Shown: positions 20,413-30,530 of the stretch, piece by piece
Position numbering within the stretch: the first letter of the stretch is position 1
Layout: the number at the start of each line of letters is the position of its first letter
DNA from: Vibrio injensis
Lineage (GTDB): Bacteria > Pseudomonadota > Gammaproteobacteria > Enterobacterales > Vibrionaceae
Assembly: GCF_001895205.1 (NCBI RefSeq)
Contig: NZ_BDJF01000031.1
Coordinates: forward strand, 1-52,026
Reading direction: 5' to 3'
Length of the DNA: 52,026 nt
Notes under the pieces: model-generated
Seen by the model: the letters and a program-made list of their open reading frames with translations, nothing else
Told to the model about the DNA's origin: nothing
The model's database searches: none
Program-made: the position numbers and the translations under genes

Positions 20413-21300
20413 ATGCCTTGGATTCAAATTAAACTGAATGCTACTAATGAAAATGCTGAAGCGATCAGCGATATGTTAATGGAAGAGACCGGTGCTCTAT
20501 CAGTCACCTTACTCGATGCAAAAGATACCCCTGTCTTTGAACCGCTACCGGGTGAGACTCGTTTGTGGGGCGATACTGACCTATTAGCCTTGTATGACGC
20601 CGAAGTCGATACCCCAAGTATCCTTGCTCAAATCCGTGACAGCCAACTGCTTGCCGACGACTTCTCGTACAAAATCGAGCAAATAGAAGACAAAGATTGG
20701 GAGCGGGAATGGATGGATAACTTCCACCCGATGAAGTTTGGTGAACGGTTATGGATTTGCCCAAGCTGGCGCGAGATCCCCGATCCTAACGCCGTCAATG
20801 TTCTACTTGACCCAGGCTTAGCCTTTGGTACCGGCACACACCCAACTACCGCACTGTGTTTACAATGGCTTGATTCACTCGATCTGAGCGGCAAAACCGT
20901 GATCGACTTTGGCTGTGGCTCCGGCATTCTTGCGATTGCCGCGATTAAACTCGGTGCCGCGAAAGTGATCGGTATTGATATCGATCCGCAAGCACTGCAA
21001 GCATCCAGAGACAATGCTGAGCGCAATGGTGTCGCTGATAAAATTGAAGTTTACCTACCGCAAAATCAACCAGAGAATTTGGTCGCTGATGTCCTAGTTG
21101 CCAATATTTTAGCGGGCCCATTACGTGAGCTTTCTGCAGTAATTAAAAGCTTAATTAAACCAGGTGGTCTGTTGGCAATGTCTGGTGTGCTGAATACACA
21201 AGCCGAAGACGTCGCGACCTATTACCGTGATCAATTAGACATAGACCCAATTATTGAGCAAGAAGAGTGGTGTCGGATTACTGGTCGCAAGCAAGATTAA
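20413..21300 (+). CDS. prmA: Ribosomal protein L11 methyltransferase PrmA
   Basis: Trimethylates lysines and the N-terminus of ribosomal protein L11. It has 295 residues, near the E. coli 293. The N-terminal substrate-recognition domain is followed by the SAM domain with [15 protein letters not shown] (motif I) and the [12 protein letters not shown] catalytic segment (NPPY-like position). The start MPWIQIKLN is conserved. It lies alone upstream of dusB-fis with a 139-bp gap. Confidence 0.95.
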   Translation: MPWIQIKLNATNENAEAISDMLMEETGALSVTLLDAKDTPVFEPLPGETRLWGDTDLLALYDAEVDTPSILAQIRDSQLLADDFSYKIEQIEDKDWEREWMDNFHPMKFGERLWICPSWREIPDPNAVNVLLDPGLAFGTGTHPTTALCLQWLDSLDLSGKTVIDFGCGSGILAIAAIKLGAAKVIGIDIDPQALQASRDNAERNGVADKIEVYLPQNQPENLVADVLVANILAGPLRELSAVIKSLIKPGGLLAMSGVLNTQAEDVATYYRDQLDIDPIIEQEEWCRITGRKQD

Positions 21301-21375
21301 TGAAGAGTTTATCAGTTAATTGATTGAAATATGGACAATTTACAAAAACAATTGTCCAATGCTCAAATATTAGTC

Positions 21376-21412
21376 TTTTCACACCGTGAAAAAATGCGTA
21401 AAATGCGCGCCC
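21376..21412 (+). promoter_or_regulatory. Candidate dusB-fis promoter with stringent-type discriminator
   Basis: A -35-like TTTTCA (21376-21381), a 17-bp spacer and a -10 TAAAAT (21399-21404) are followed by the GC-only GCGCGCCC. The E. coli dusB-fis promoter is growth-rate controlled through a GC-rich discriminator, and this layout is consistent with that. The start site is inferred. Confidence 0.6.
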
Positions 21413-21439
21413 TTACTGGTATGAAGCTGTGAAGACGTT

Positions 21440-22408
21440 TTGAAAATCGGAAATCATCAACTTAACAATAACCTCATCGTCGCTCCGATGGCTGGAGTCA
21501 CCGATAGGCCGTTTCGTGAGTTGTGTCTCCGTTATGGTGCAGGAATGGCCGTCAGTGAAATGATGTCCTCCAATCCCGCACTATGGAAAACCGATAAATC
21601 GAAAAACCGCATGGTGCATCAAGGCGAATCGGGCATTCGCTCAGTACAAATTGCAGGTAGCGATCCACAGCAGATGGCAGAAGCCGCTCAGTTCAGTGTT
21701 GAAAACGGTGCGCAAATCATCGATATCAATATGGGCTGTCCGGCAAAAAAAGTGAATAAAAAGCTCGCGGGTTCTGCACTACTCCGTTATCCGGATGTGA
21801 TTGAACACATTCTTAAAGCGGTCGTCGATGCAGTCAAGGTTCCTGTCACCCTCAAAACCCGAACGGGCTGGGACACAGACAATAAAAACTGTGTTTATAT
21901 CGCTCAATTAGCCGAAAACTGCGGCATACAGGCGTTTGCGCTTCATGGGCGAACTCGTACTTGTATGTACAAAGGAGAGGCAGAATACGACAGCATTAAA
22001 GCCGTTAAACAGGCGATCAGCATTCCTGTCATCGCAAATGGGGACATTGATTCTCCACAAAAAGCGAAACAGGTGCTGGATTATACCGGTGCTGACGCTT
22101 TAATGATTGGTCGGCCTGCCCAAGGTCGTCCATGGATTTTTCAGGAAATCCAACACTATTTGGAAAGCGGTACCACCATGCCTGAACTTCCAGCTCAGGA
22201 AGTAAAAGACATTTTGCTTGGTCATGTGCACGCTCTCCATCAGTTTTATGGTGAGTATTTAGGGCCTAGAATTGTGCGTAAGCACGTAGGCTGGTACCTA
22301 AAAGAACATGAACAAGCCAGTGAGTTTCGCCGTATCTTCAATGCGCTTGAAGCAGCTCCGCTGCAGATAGAAGCACTTGAAGGTTATTTTGATAACGTTG
22401 CATCATAA
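21440..22408 (+). CDS. dusB: tRNA-dihydrouridine synthase B (DusB)
   Basis: FMN enzyme reducing uridine to dihydrouridine in tRNA. It has 322 residues. The start [25 protein letters not shown] and the [18 protein letters not shown] motif with the catalytic Cys are intact. The start codon is TTG at 21440; an ATG at 21421 is closed after three codons, so the TTG is the only sensible start. fis follows 24 bp after the stop. A weak TTG start may keep DusB low relative to Fis. Confidence 0.95.
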   Translation: MKIGNHQLNNNLIVAPMAGVTDRPFRELCLRYGAGMAVSEMMSSNPALWKTDKSKNRMVHQGESGIRSVQIAGSDPQQMAEAAQFSVENGAQIIDINMGCPAKKVNKKLAGSALLRYPDVIEHILKAVVDAVKVPVTLKTRTGWDTDNKNCVYIAQLAENCGIQAFALHGRTRTCMYKGEAEYDSIKAVKQAISIPVIANGDIDSPQKAKQVLDYTGADALMIGRPAQGRPWIFQEIQHYLESGTTMPELPAQEVKDILLGHVHALHQFYGEYLGPRIVRKHVGWYLKEHEQASEFRRIFNALEAAPLQIEALEGYFDNVAS

Positions 22409-22431
22409 TTAAGAGAAGAGCTAGACCGAAT

Positions 22432-22728
22432 ATGTTCGAACAAAATCTGACTTCAGAAGCTTTAACCGTAACTACCGTAACTTCACAAGATCAAATCACG
22501 CAAAAACCATTGCGCGATTCCGTTAAAGCGTCTCTTAAAAACTACCTTGCCCAGTTAAATGGTCAGGAAGTGACTGAACTCTACGAATTAGTTCTAGCCG
22601 AAGTTGAACAGCCACTATTAGACATCATCATGCAATACACTCGCGGTAACCAAACTCGCGCAGCAACCATGATGGGTATCAACCGCGGCACTCTTCGTAA
22701 GAAACTGAAAAAATACGGCATGAACTAA
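22432..22728 (+). CDS. fis: Nucleoid-associated factor Fis
   Basis: DNA-bending and transcription factor of 98 residues, the same length as E. coli Fis. The N-terminal beta-hairpin region precedes the C-terminal helix-turn-helix ([26 protein letters not shown]), which is almost identical across gammaproteobacteria. It is co-transcribed with dusB. A natural target, an rRNA P1-type promoter, lies at the left end of this window. Confidence 0.98.
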   Translation: MFEQNLTSEALTVTTVTSQDQITQKPLRDSVKASLKNYLAQLNGQEVTELYELVLAEVEQPLLDIIMQYTRGNQTRAATMMGINRGTLRKKLKKYGMN

Positions 22729-22755
22729 TTTCAGCATCAGGCTACAAAATTCATC

Positions 22756-22781
22756 AAGGCTTACTACGGTAAGCCTTTTTT
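22756..22781 (+). terminator. Intrinsic terminator of dusB-fis
   Basis: A 9-bp stem, AAGGCTTAC (22756-22764) and GTAAGCCTT (22769-22777), has a 4-nt loop and a T-run continuing to 22781, 28 bp after the fis stop. Confidence 0.92.
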
Positions 22782-22908
22782 ATTGATTCTTCACTTGCTC
22801 TGATAAGATAAATATTGTTATAACAATCCCTTATCGATATAACTGAAAAGCATGCCAAGAACTGGCGATGCCCGATAATACCACCGAGCCAACCTCAGGA
22901 GATCACCC

Positions 22909-23880
22909 ATGAAATTACAGCAACTGCGCTACATCCGAGAGATACAGCGCAATGGCTATAATATCTCGTTAACCTCAGAAAAACTGTTTACCTCACAGCC
23001 GGGGATCAGTAAACAGGTGGCATTACTTGAGGGAGAGCTCGGCGTACAAATCTTTGAGCGACAAGGTAAGCATCTGTCTGGTGCCACCGAAATTGGTCAA
23101 CAAATCATTCAAGAAGCGAGCAAAATGCTCGAAATTGAAGAAAAAATTAAAGCCATCTCTGCTAGCGTTACCGCCCCCGATCGCGGAAGAATGAACATTC
23201 ATACCACCAACGCTATCGCGAAATTTTTATTGCCCGAAACCGTGCGCTACTTTATGAACAAGTATCCTAAAGTCTCGCTGCACATGGGCACTATCGAACC
23301 CGATAGCCGCGGTAATACGTTGCCAACAGGTCCGTATGACTTTTCTGTCGTTGCCCAAGAAATTGACGAACAAGCGGATTTAGCAGTACTGCCCGCCTAT
23401 AAATGGTCACTGAGCTTAATTTTGCCACTCAACCACCCTCTAGCGAACGTTGAAAACATTACTCTTGAGCAGCTGGCTCAAGAAAAATTAATCAGCTACG
23501 AATTAAAATCAACTGGTCGCATGGCCATCGATGACGCATTTGCCAAGCGCGGACTGACTCCAACGTACATCGTTACCGCTATGGATGCTGAGGTGATCAA
23601 AGAGTACGTTAGGCTGGGGGTGGGAGTCGGGCTTATCGCCTCTGTTGCCACTCACACGATGAGCGATAGTATTGTCGTTCGCTCTCTCGAAGGCTTAGTA
23701 CCAGATTGCTATGCTTGGTTGTGCTACAGCAAAAACCTATTTTTACAGCAATACATGTATGATTTTATTGCTAAATTCGCCCCTCATTTAACTCGAACAA
23801 TGATCGAACAAACCGCACACCTTTCCAAAGCTGAGCTGACTAAATGGTTTGAAGATATGAATCTGATGACCTACCGCTAA
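22909..23880 (+). CDS. LysR-type regulator of the CysB/Cbl family
   Basis: A 323-residue LysR-type regulator. The N-terminal helix-turn-helix (KLQQLRYI ... TSQPGISKQVALLEGELGVQIFERQGKHLS) and the C-terminal YMYDFIAKFAPHLTR are of the CysB family, which controls sulphur assimilation. Compared with E. coli CysB the N-terminal turn (REIQRNGYNISLTSEKLF) and the sensor domain are clearly diverged. It may therefore be a CysB/Cbl paralogue rather than the main CysB. No sulphur genes are nearby. The ATG follows an AGGAGAT site. It lies upstream of a TonB-dependent receptor in the same direction with a 267-bp gap. Confidence 0.8.
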   Translation: MKLQQLRYIREIQRNGYNISLTSEKLFTSQPGISKQVALLEGELGVQIFERQGKHLSGATEIGQQIIQEASKMLEIEEKIKAISASVTAPDRGRMNIHTTNAIAKFLLPETVRYFMNKYPKVSLHMGTIEPDSRGNTLPTGPYDFSVVAQEIDEQADLAVLPAYKWSLSLILPLNHPLANVENITLEQLAQEKLISYELKSTGRMAIDDAFAKRGLTPTYIVTAMDAEVIKEYVRLGVGVGLIASVATHTMSDSIVVRSLEGLVPDCYAWLCYSKNLFLQQYMYDFIAKFAPHLTRTMIEQTAHLSKAELTKWFEDMNLMTYR

Positions 23881-23901
23881 TGTTTATCTGAATTACACCG
23901 T

Positions 23902-23930
23902 TCGGTGGTATCGGCGCAAGATGCCACCGG
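23902..23930 (+). terminator. Hairpin after the CysB-like gene
   Basis: An 11-nt imperfect stem, TCGGTGGTATC (23902-23912) and GATGCCACCGG (23920-23930), has a 7-nt loop and begins 22 bp after the stop. No T-run follows, so its terminator activity is uncertain. Confidence 0.45.
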
Positions 23931-24029
23931 ATGTCGATATCATTGCCGCTTGCTCCTCACTCCCTCCTTGTCATTCATACATCGCTCGTATCAATTAAGC
24001 CTCAAAGATAAATTAACACTTGAAATGTA

Positions 24030-24048
24030 AATAATAACAATTATTATT
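24030..24048 (+). promoter_or_regulatory. Fur box upstream of the TonB-dependent receptor
   Basis: AATAATAACAATTATTATT is a near-perfect palindrome that matches 14 of 19 positions of the classical Fur box consensus. It lies 100-160 bp before the receptor start, so iron-dependent repression by Fur is expected. Confidence 0.75.
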
Positions 24049-24189
24049 CACAACCTTGTTATTAACCCGTTGATCATTACTCTTACGCTACGTCGATAAC
24101 TCATAACGTTAATACTTAGGCGAGTCAATAATCCTCACTCGTCGTCGATGATGTGGGTAAGAGATAAACAACTTTTAGTCAGTACTTAT

Positions 24190-26235
24190 ATGCCTTTTTT
24201 CTCTCATTCTCTTCGCCCGAGCTTGCTGTGCCTTGCTATCGTCTCAACGTTCACGCAAGCCGACAGTCAACCTGAAACCATAACGATTACCAGTCAAAGT
24301 AGTCAACATCCAATAGTGTCAACGGCGACGCGTACCGAAACCCCCGCTAAGTTGATACCACAGACCATCAACAGTGTATCTGCCGAGCAACTCACCGCCT
24401 TTGCACCCGCCTCGTTAAGTACCGCACTGGTTGGTACTCCTGGTATTGATGCGGTCAACGATGCTCGTTTTGATAGCGTAATGATTCGCGGCTTTGGCGC
24501 CAGTAACGATTTTTATCTCGATGGTTTTCGTGATGATATGCAATACACCCGAGATTTAGGCAATATTGAAAGTGTGGAAATTCTTAAAGGGCCAGCCGCG
24601 GTACTCTATGGTCGAGGCAGTAGTGGCGGCATCATTAATCGGGTCAGTAAAACACCACACAAAGACCAAAAGTCCAGTATCCATGCTCGGATCGGTAGCC
24701 ATGATTATCAACGTTTAGCCGTCGATTTAAACGGTGAGTGGCATGATGACGTACAAGTGCGTTTAAACATGGCGCAAGAAGATAACAACAGCTTTCGTGA
24801 TGGCGTCAACAGCAAACGCACGCTATTTGCTCCTTCGTTGGCTTGGACCATCAACGACTATCTTAACTGGTTAATCCAATATGAGCGCAACGCTCATGAC
24901 CGAACGCCAGATCGCGGCATTCCTAGTGTTAATGGTCGCCCAGCAGAGGTCGCTAACAGTGCCGTATACAGTGATACCTCACGTGACTTTATTAACGACG
25001 TTAGTGAAGCGACTCGTTCACGTTTAACCTGGCAGATCAACGATAGTTGGCAACTGCGCCAGCAACTCAGTTACATTAAGCTCGATAGTGAATTTGATAA
25101 CACCTATGTCGTGCAAGTCAAAGGCGATCAAGTGGTAAGAAATCGCTGGCAACAATTTCTCAAGGCGAACACCTTAACCAACCAACTCGAGATGGAAGGC
25201 CAATTTACGACAGGGCCAATCAGTCACCGTCTATTAACGGGTATTGAGCACAGTTGGCAAGAACGCACACCGACACTCTATCGTAATAAGCAATCCATTC
25301 CCGCTGGCGATCTCTACCAACCAGATCAATTGCCCACTTACCAAGGAGAGATGGCCTTATCAAGTGATGCTAAGCACAAGGTTCGTACCAGTGGCGTGTA
25401 TGTGCAAGATCAGCTCAGTATCAATGATTGGCACCTATTAATGGGCCTGCGCTACGATGAGTTTTACGTCAATACTCAGCGTATTGATACCAACAAACAA
25501 GAGACCCAAACCTCTTATACACTCAGCCCTCGCTTAGGTTTGGTGTGGAATCCGGTCGCCGATCACGCCCTGTACGTCTCTTACAGTAAAACCTTCTCAC
25601 CAGTTGGCGGCGGATTGATTGGTATTACTCCGGGTAACCCAGCCAATGAACTCGATCCAGAGAACAGTCGCTTGTATGAAACGGGAGTAAAAAGTGATTG
25701 GCTCAATGGCCGAATCGCCACTACGTTATCGGTATATCGTTTAGAAATGTACAATCGGCGCATGAAAGATCCACTCGATCCTGAGGTAACCATCCTCACC
25801 GGTTTACAACGCACTGATGGCGTCGAGTTAGACATCAAAGCTTATCTTAACGACCAATGGTCACTGCGCGGCGGGATCGGTTGGCAAGATGCCAAAATCA
25901 TCAAATCAGAGGCCAATACCCAAGGTAATCGCCCAAGTGCGGTATCCAAACTTAATGGTCAGCTTTTCCTTGCTTACCAACATGGACAAGGTTGGTTTGG
26001 TGAAACGGGCATAACGGCAGTAGGCGATCGTTTTGCTGATAGCAATAACACCACCACGCTGCCCGGTTACGCCCGCCTTGACGCGCGCATCGGTTATCAA
26101 TGGCAAGATTGGAAAACTCAGTTGAGTGTCGAAAACCTATTGGATAAGGACTACTACGTCAGTGCCACCGGAGCAACGCAAATTATGCCCGGCGCACCAC
26201 GTGAGTTTTACTTAAGTGCTCAATACTCTTTTTAA
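24190..26235 (+). CDS. TonB-dependent ferric-siderophore receptor
   Basis: Outer-membrane receptor of about 681 residues. The signal peptide ends near TFTQA-DSQ. A TonB-box-like ETITIT follows, then the plug domain (STALVGTPGIDAV ... IRGFGASNDFYLDGFRDD ... VEILKGPAAVLYGRGSSGGIINRVSK). The 22-strand-type barrel ends in the terminal phenylalanine of REFYLSAQYSF. The plug is of the siderophore-receptor class (Fiu/FhuE/FpvA-like), not BtuB or haem type. The actual siderophore cannot be read from the sequence. ATGs at 24148/24151 would add up to 14 residues, and no strong ribosome-binding site decides. A Fur box lies upstream. Confidence 0.87.
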   Translation: MPFFSHSLRPSLLCLAIVSTFTQADSQPETITITSQSSQHPIVSTATRTETPAKLIPQTINSVSAEQLTAFAPASLSTALVGTPGIDAVNDARFDSVMIRGFGASNDFYLDGFRDDMQYTRDLGNIESVEILKGPAAVLYGRGSSGGIINRVSKTPHKDQKSSIHARIGSHDYQRLAVDLNGEWHDDVQVRLNMAQEDNNSFRDGVNSKRTLFAPSLAWTINDYLNWLIQYERNAHDRTPDRGIPSVNGRPAEVANSAVYSDTSRDFINDVSEATRSRLTWQINDSWQLRQQLSYIKLDSEFDNTYVVQVKGDQVVRNRWQQFLKANTLTNQLEMEGQFTTGPISHRLLTGIEHSWQERTPTLYRNKQSIPAGDLYQPDQLPTYQGEMALSSDAKHKVRTSGVYVQDQLSINDWHLLMGLRYDEFYVNTQRIDTNKQETQTSYTLSPRLGLVWNPVADHALYVSYSKTFSPVGGGLIGITPGNPANELDPENSRLYETGVKSDWLNGRIATTLSVYRLEMYNRRMKDPLDPEVTILTGLQRTDGVELDIKAYLNDQWSLRGGIGWQDAKIIKSEANTQGNRPSAVSKLNGQLFLAYQHGQGWFGETGITAVGDRFADSNNTTTLPGYARLDARIGYQWQDWKTQLSVENLLDKDYYVSATGATQIMPGAPREFYLSAQYSF

Positions 26236-26329
26236 CCACCTGAAATAAATCGCTAGTCATACTCATACCGAGCACTACCAGTTAAGCTCTTTAGGCCGAG
26301 TAGCTAAAGCGTATAATTAAAGCAAAAAA

Positions 26330-26361
26330 ATAACCAAGAGCCTGAAAAGACTCTTGGTTAT
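26330..26361 (-). terminator. Terminator between the receptor gene and cadA
   Basis: A perfect 10-bp stem, TAACCAAGAG (26331-26340) and CTCTTGGTTA (26351-26360), has a 10-nt loop. On the minus strand it is followed by TTTTTTT, so it ends the cad transcript. It may also stop the convergent receptor transcript. Confidence 0.85.
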
Positions 26362-26433
26362 ATAAAAGGCCCTTCCTTAGTGGCTAGCGACCGTATTCAC
26401 CGTCAATAGCCAGCAAGGCATAAAGCTAGCTCA

Positions 26434-28569
26434 CTAGGCTTTTAATACTTTCACCGTGTAAGTACCGTCTTTTTGACGATACAGACCATGAATATCGGTA
26501 TCAAACCCGGGATAATGGGCACCAATTTCACAGAGCATTTCCAAAAACTCTAAAACTGGACGAGAGTCTTCTGTCACCATCTCACCAGGCAGCACCAAAG
26601 GCACACCAGGAGGATAAGGCAGGATCATATTGGCGCTAATCCGACCGACCATCTCATTCAGCAAAATCTCTTCCGTTTGACCGCGTAACTCTTGTTGCCA
26701 TGCCGCGTGAGGCGTCAATTTCATTTCTGGTAAAACATCAAACGCCTTGTACATCAATTCTGGTAGTGAGTATTTATGGATCAAATGATGAATGCCTTGA
26801 GCCAATTCTTGGATACGCATTCCTTCATAAAAATTCGGGTCCTCTTGATACAAGGCAGGCAAAATCGAGCGAATGGTTAAATTCAAATCATAACCACGTT
26901 TAAACTCAGTTAACGCACGCAACAGTTGCATCGCCTTCGATTTATCGATACCAATAGAAAATAAGAATAGCAGGTTATACGGGCCCGTTTTCTCAACTAC
27001 AATGCCGCGTTCATCAAGAAACTTAGCCACTAAGGCCGCTGGAATCCCTGAGGCTTCAAGCTCACCTTGCTGGTTCATTCCCGGGGTTAACAACGTAATT
27101 TTAATGGGATCAAGGTACATATGATCATCATCAATGTCCTTAAAACCATGCCAGTTATCGTTAGAGTCTAGTTTCCAACATTCGGTCGTATCAATGTTTT
27201 CTGGCTGCCATACATCGAAGAACCAGCTGTCACTTTCACCTTTTAACCGTTTGATCTCTTTACGAAAACGTATTGCTCGATCAATAGAATCTTGCATCAA
27301 CTTACGGCCTGTATTGCCACGCATCATCGCCGCTGCAGTTTCGGTTGATGCCACAATTCCGTATTGAGGTGAGGTCGAGGTGTGCATCATAAAGGCTTCA
27401 TTAAATGACTCTTTATCAAACTCACCTTTGATGTGAATCATCGAAGCCTGTGAAAATGCGGCCAGCAGCTTATGGGTTGATTGTGTTTCATAGAACACTT
27501 TACCCGGCATCGCCTGCCCACTCATACCACACTTACCGTCATAAATAGGGTTAAAGTTAGTGTAAGGCACCCAAGCACTGTCGAAGTGAATGTGTTTACA
27601 ATCTAACGATTCTTTGATGAATTGCGTGTTGTAGAGTAAGCCATCATAAGTAGAGTTGGTGATAACAGCGTAGCTCGGCGCGCTTGCACCCGGAGTCTTC
27701 GCCACTTTTTCTGCGATCACTTCGCGGCTAAATTCGCGTTGTGGAATACCGCCTAAAATACCGTAAGCATTACGGGTCGGACGGAAATAAATCGGCGTGA
27801 CATCCGTCATCATCATCAAATGGGTCAGAGACTTATGACAGTTACGATCCACCAACACCGTACTTCCTGCTGGTGCAGAATACATACCCACGATTTTGTT
27901 CGATGTCGACGTTCCGTTCGTCACTATGTATGAGCTATCGGCATTAAAGGTACGAGCGATATACTCTTCAGCTTCTTTGTGTGGACCAGAGTGATCCAAT
28001 AGCGAACCAAGTTCAGGCATCGAAATAGAAACATCCGCCTTGAAGGTATTCGGGCCATAAAAATCGTAGAAAATACTCCCCGCAGGGCTTTTTTGAAATG
28101 CCGTTCCGCCCATATGTCCCGGAGTACAGAAGGTGTATTTTCCTTCTTCGACGTATTTAAACAACGCTTTGGTGAACGGAGGCATAATGGCGTCTTTGTA
28201 TTCTTGCGTCGCCTGATTAATTTTGACAACGATATCATCAGCCATGCCTAGTGCGTACTCAAAAAAGCTGACATTCAAACGCAAATCCGTCAGTGAAATA
28301 TCCAAGGTGGATTGTTCGTTAGCAAAAGCGTGCACAGGCAGTTTTTCATTAACGTCGCTGATCCGCTCACAAAGCTCCAGAGAGTATTTATCCCAGTCAA
28401 ATAGCACCCCACAAATTCGAGGATTCATCTCAATCAATTTGATCAGATCTTTATCATCAACCGGATAAACCACGTCATAACCAGCCTTTTCTAAAGCCGC
28501 ATGCAACTGACGAACTGGCTCTTCTTTAAAGAACACACCCATGTGGTTCAAAATAGCAAAAATATTCAT
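26434..28569 (-). CDS. cadA: Inducible lysine decarboxylase CadA
   Basis: PLP-dependent decarboxylase that makes cadaverine from lysine, consuming a proton, in acid stress. It has 711 residues, against 715 in E. coli. It shows the N-terminal response-regulator-like wing domain, the PLP domain with STHKLLAAFSQAS in which the Schiff-base lysine is Lys367 (same number as E. coli LdcI), and the C-terminal domain. Lysine rather than arginine or ornithine specificity is inferred from overall similarity and the neighbouring cadB and cadC. It starts 118 bp after cadB on the same strand. Confidence 0.95.
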   Translation of the reverse strand: MNIFAILNHMGVFFKEEPVRQLHAALEKAGYDVVYPVDDKDLIKLIEMNPRICGVLFDWDKYSLELCERISDVNEKLPVHAFANEQSTLDISLTDLRLNVSFFEYALGMADDIVVKINQATQEYKDAIMPPFTKALFKYVEEGKYTFCTPGHMGGTAFQKSPAGSIFYDFYGPNTFKADVSISMPELGSLLDHSGPHKEAEEYIARTFNADSSYIVTNGTSTSNKIVGMYSAPAGSTVLVDRNCHKSLTHLMMMTDVTPIYFRPTRNAYGILGGIPQREFSREVIAEKVAKTPGASAPSYAVITNSTYDGLLYNTQFIKESLDCKHIHFDSAWVPYTNFNPIYDGKCGMSGQAMPGKVFYETQSTHKLLAAFSQASMIHIKGEFDKESFNEAFMMHTSTSPQYGIVASTETAAAMMRGNTGRKLMQDSIDRAIRFRKEIKRLKGESDSWFFDVWQPENIDTTECWKLDSNDNWHGFKDIDDDHMYLDPIKITLLTPGMNQQGELEASGIPAALVAKFLDERGIVVEKTGPYNLLFLFSIGIDKSKAMQLLRALTEFKRGYDLNLTIRSILPALYQEDPNFYEGMRIQELAQGIHHLIHKYSLPELMYKAFDVLPEMKLTPHAAWQQELRGQTEEILLNEMVGRISANMILPYPPGVPLVLPGEMVTEDSRPVLEFLEMLCEIGAHYPGFDTDIHGLYRQKDGTYTVKVLKA

Positions 28570-28648
28570 TTGGACATCTCCAAGACGAAGAAAGGCGCTC
28601 CCTATCCATTGCGATAGTGAGGAGAAGAAGCACCAAGGGGTAAATGAA

Positions 28649-28680
28649 CGCTAGCGGTGCATGTTAACCATGCCCTAGCG
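28649..28680 (-). other. Nested hairpin in the cadB-cadA gap
   Basis: The outer arms are CGCTAG (28649-28654) and CTAGCG (28675-28680). The inner arms are GCATG (28659-28663) and CATGC (28669-28673). There is no T-run. It may be a processing or partial attenuation site tuning CadB against CadA levels. Confidence 0.5.
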
Positions 28681-28687
28681 AGGGAAA

Positions 28688-30028
28688 TTAAGCCGCTGAC
28701 ACGGGCTGATCGTTTTTATGTAATTCCATGTACTGAGCCAGCCCTGCTTTTTTGCTGTAGAACATCAAAATCACTAATGACATGATAAAGGTGGCAGTTA
28801 ACGTTGTTCCTTCCGCTCCCGCTAACGCCACCATACAAAATGCGCTAGCCACACCGGAGAACAACATCACAAACCCATTGCGAGTCGTCATACCTTCAAA
28901 ACGAATCAAGTTAATACTGGAATAGAAATACGGCAGCATGGTGAGCAACACCGCATCGGTTGTGAGTTGACTAAAGATATCGGCGGCGTGGGCCGTTTGA
29001 GAACTAAAGACCATCAAGATACTCATCAACGCTGTCATTTTGATTGATGCGAGAATTAAGCCTTTCTTTGGTACACCATTGCTGTCCGTATCACCGTAAA
29101 TTTTCGGGAAGTTGCCATCACTCGCGGCGCGTTTTCCCGCTTCGCCAACCAACATCATCCAAGAGCCTAATGACGTAAAGCATGCTAATGCAGTAAACGC
29201 AGAAACAAATGGCGCAGACCAACTGCCGAAGAGCGCTGTGGTGGCAAGCGCAAAGGGAGCACCGGATGCCGCCACTTCTGCCGCAGGGAACATACCGCTG
29301 ATCATCTGAGTAGAGAGGATATAAATAACCCCAGCTAATGCCGTGCCTAACATGGTTGCTAATGGCACAGTGCGCTTGGGATTGTGCACCATACCGGAGG
29401 ATACCGCCGCCGATTCGACACCAACAAAAGACCACAAACAAATCAGCACCGCACTAATAATCGCATGGTTATCGCTGCCAGCAGAGACGTTCCAGTTCTG
29501 TTGATAGGTCGCCATATCAAAGTGAGTCCAGCCCAGTAAAGCGGTGCCTAATACCGGAATAAGAATTAATGCCAAACCAAAGGTACATAAACGGCTAACC
29601 CAGCTCCCACCTAATAGATTCACTAAGGTAAACAACCATACTGCAGCAATGGTCGCTAGACCGGCAGGAACAGGGTTGTTCAAAATGGGGAAGAAAACGG
29701 AAAGATAAGACACCCCAGTGATGGCAATCGCTAAATTACCAATCCAGTTAGCATGGTAATAAAGCACCCCAGCTTGAAAACCAAACACCGGTGAAATTTC
29801 ACCAGCATAGGCAATCGGACCACCTTGTTGTGGATTTTTAGTGGCTAAGCGAGCAAACACAAACGCCAAACTCAGCGCACCAATAATACAAATGATCCAA
29901 CTGAATAAAGAAATAGAGCCAACCGTAGCAAGGCTTGAGGGTAACAAGGCAATACCACTGCCCATCATGTTACCCGCGACGACCCCGGTACAGGCGATGA
30001 CGCCAATTTTTTTGGTATTCGATGACAT
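28688..30028 (-). CDS. cadB: Lysine/cadaverine antiporter CadB
   Basis: Inner-membrane amino acid/polyamine antiporter of the APC superfamily. It has 446 residues, against 444 in E. coli, with about 12 membrane segments starting KIGVIACTGVVAGNMMGSGIALLPS, whose Gly-rich unwound helix is typical. It exports cadaverine in exchange for lysine and works with CadA. A GGGAG ribosome-binding site precedes the ATG at 30028. A PotE or AdiC identity is less likely given the adjacent lysine decarboxylase and CadC. Confidence 0.93.
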   Translation of the reverse strand: MSSNTKKIGVIACTGVVAGNMMGSGIALLPSSLATVGSISLFSWIICIIGALSLAFVFARLATKNPQQGGPIAYAGEISPVFGFQAGVLYYHANWIGNLAIAITGVSYLSVFFPILNNPVPAGLATIAAVWLFTLVNLLGGSWVSRLCTFGLALILIPVLGTALLGWTHFDMATYQQNWNVSAGSDNHAIISAVLICLWSFVGVESAAVSSGMVHNPKRTVPLATMLGTALAGVIYILSTQMISGMFPAAEVAASGAPFALATTALFGSWSAPFVSAFTALACFTSLGSWMMLVGEAGKRAASDGNFPKIYGDTDSNGVPKKGLILASIKMTALMSILMVFSSQTAHAADIFSQLTTDAVLLTMLPYFYSSINLIRFEGMTTRNGFVMLFSGVASAFCMVALAGAEGTTLTATFIMSLVILMFYSKKAGLAQYMELHKNDQPVSAA

Positions 30029-30530
30029 AACGTCTCCCGATATTTTCTACGAGCGATAAGCTCAAACCATAATGAGCAAGAGTCGTGATTGGCGAATAAG
30101 CCACCGCAACGCCTTACTGAATTTGGCTGCAGCTTACGCCGAAAAAGCACAGAAAAAATAAGGATATGGTTATCAATAAAACAATGACTGAATCCGTATA
30201 TTTTTAGATAAGGGCAAGGAAAATAAAAATAAACCTCTATATTTTTCATATAGATAAAAACAATAACAACCAAACCTAACAAAAGGTAAAAAGATAAAGA
30301 TCAGGATAAAGGTCTTGCACTACTGAGATAAGTTGACGTGATCAAGCGATTGAAAGGACAAAGAGGAAAATCATGCACACCAAAATAAAACCGAACCGCG
30401 TTTTTCTGATGAGCATGATTTAGCGAAGAGGGATTAAGAGATAAGAGATAAGAGATAAAAAATAAAAGATAAGAACAAAGTAGAGAAAGGACAGCCGATG
30501 CCATCCTTAGGGTCTGTAGACCTTTCGTGA
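30029..30530 (-). promoter_or_regulatory. cadBA promoter region
   Basis: About 500 bp without a gene, strongly A/T-rich. It should contain the cadBA promoter and the CadC-binding sites, which in E. coli are AT-rich elements just upstream of the promoter. The stretch 30185-30300 is the most likely place. I could not identify individual CadC sites. A 7-bp tandem repeat lies at 30436-30470. Confidence 0.5.
30436..30470. repeat. Tandem 7-bp repeat (AAGAGAT)x3 plus two variants
   Basis: Three perfect AAGAGAT units (30436-30456) are followed by AAAAAAT and AAAAGAT in the same register. They lie between pdxY and cadB, about 410-440 bp upstream of the cadB start. Copy number could change by slippage. 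Confidence 0.85.

Noticed and set aside
30436..30470. CRISPR array
   Set aside because: The repeat unit is 7 bp with no spacers and there are no cas genes.
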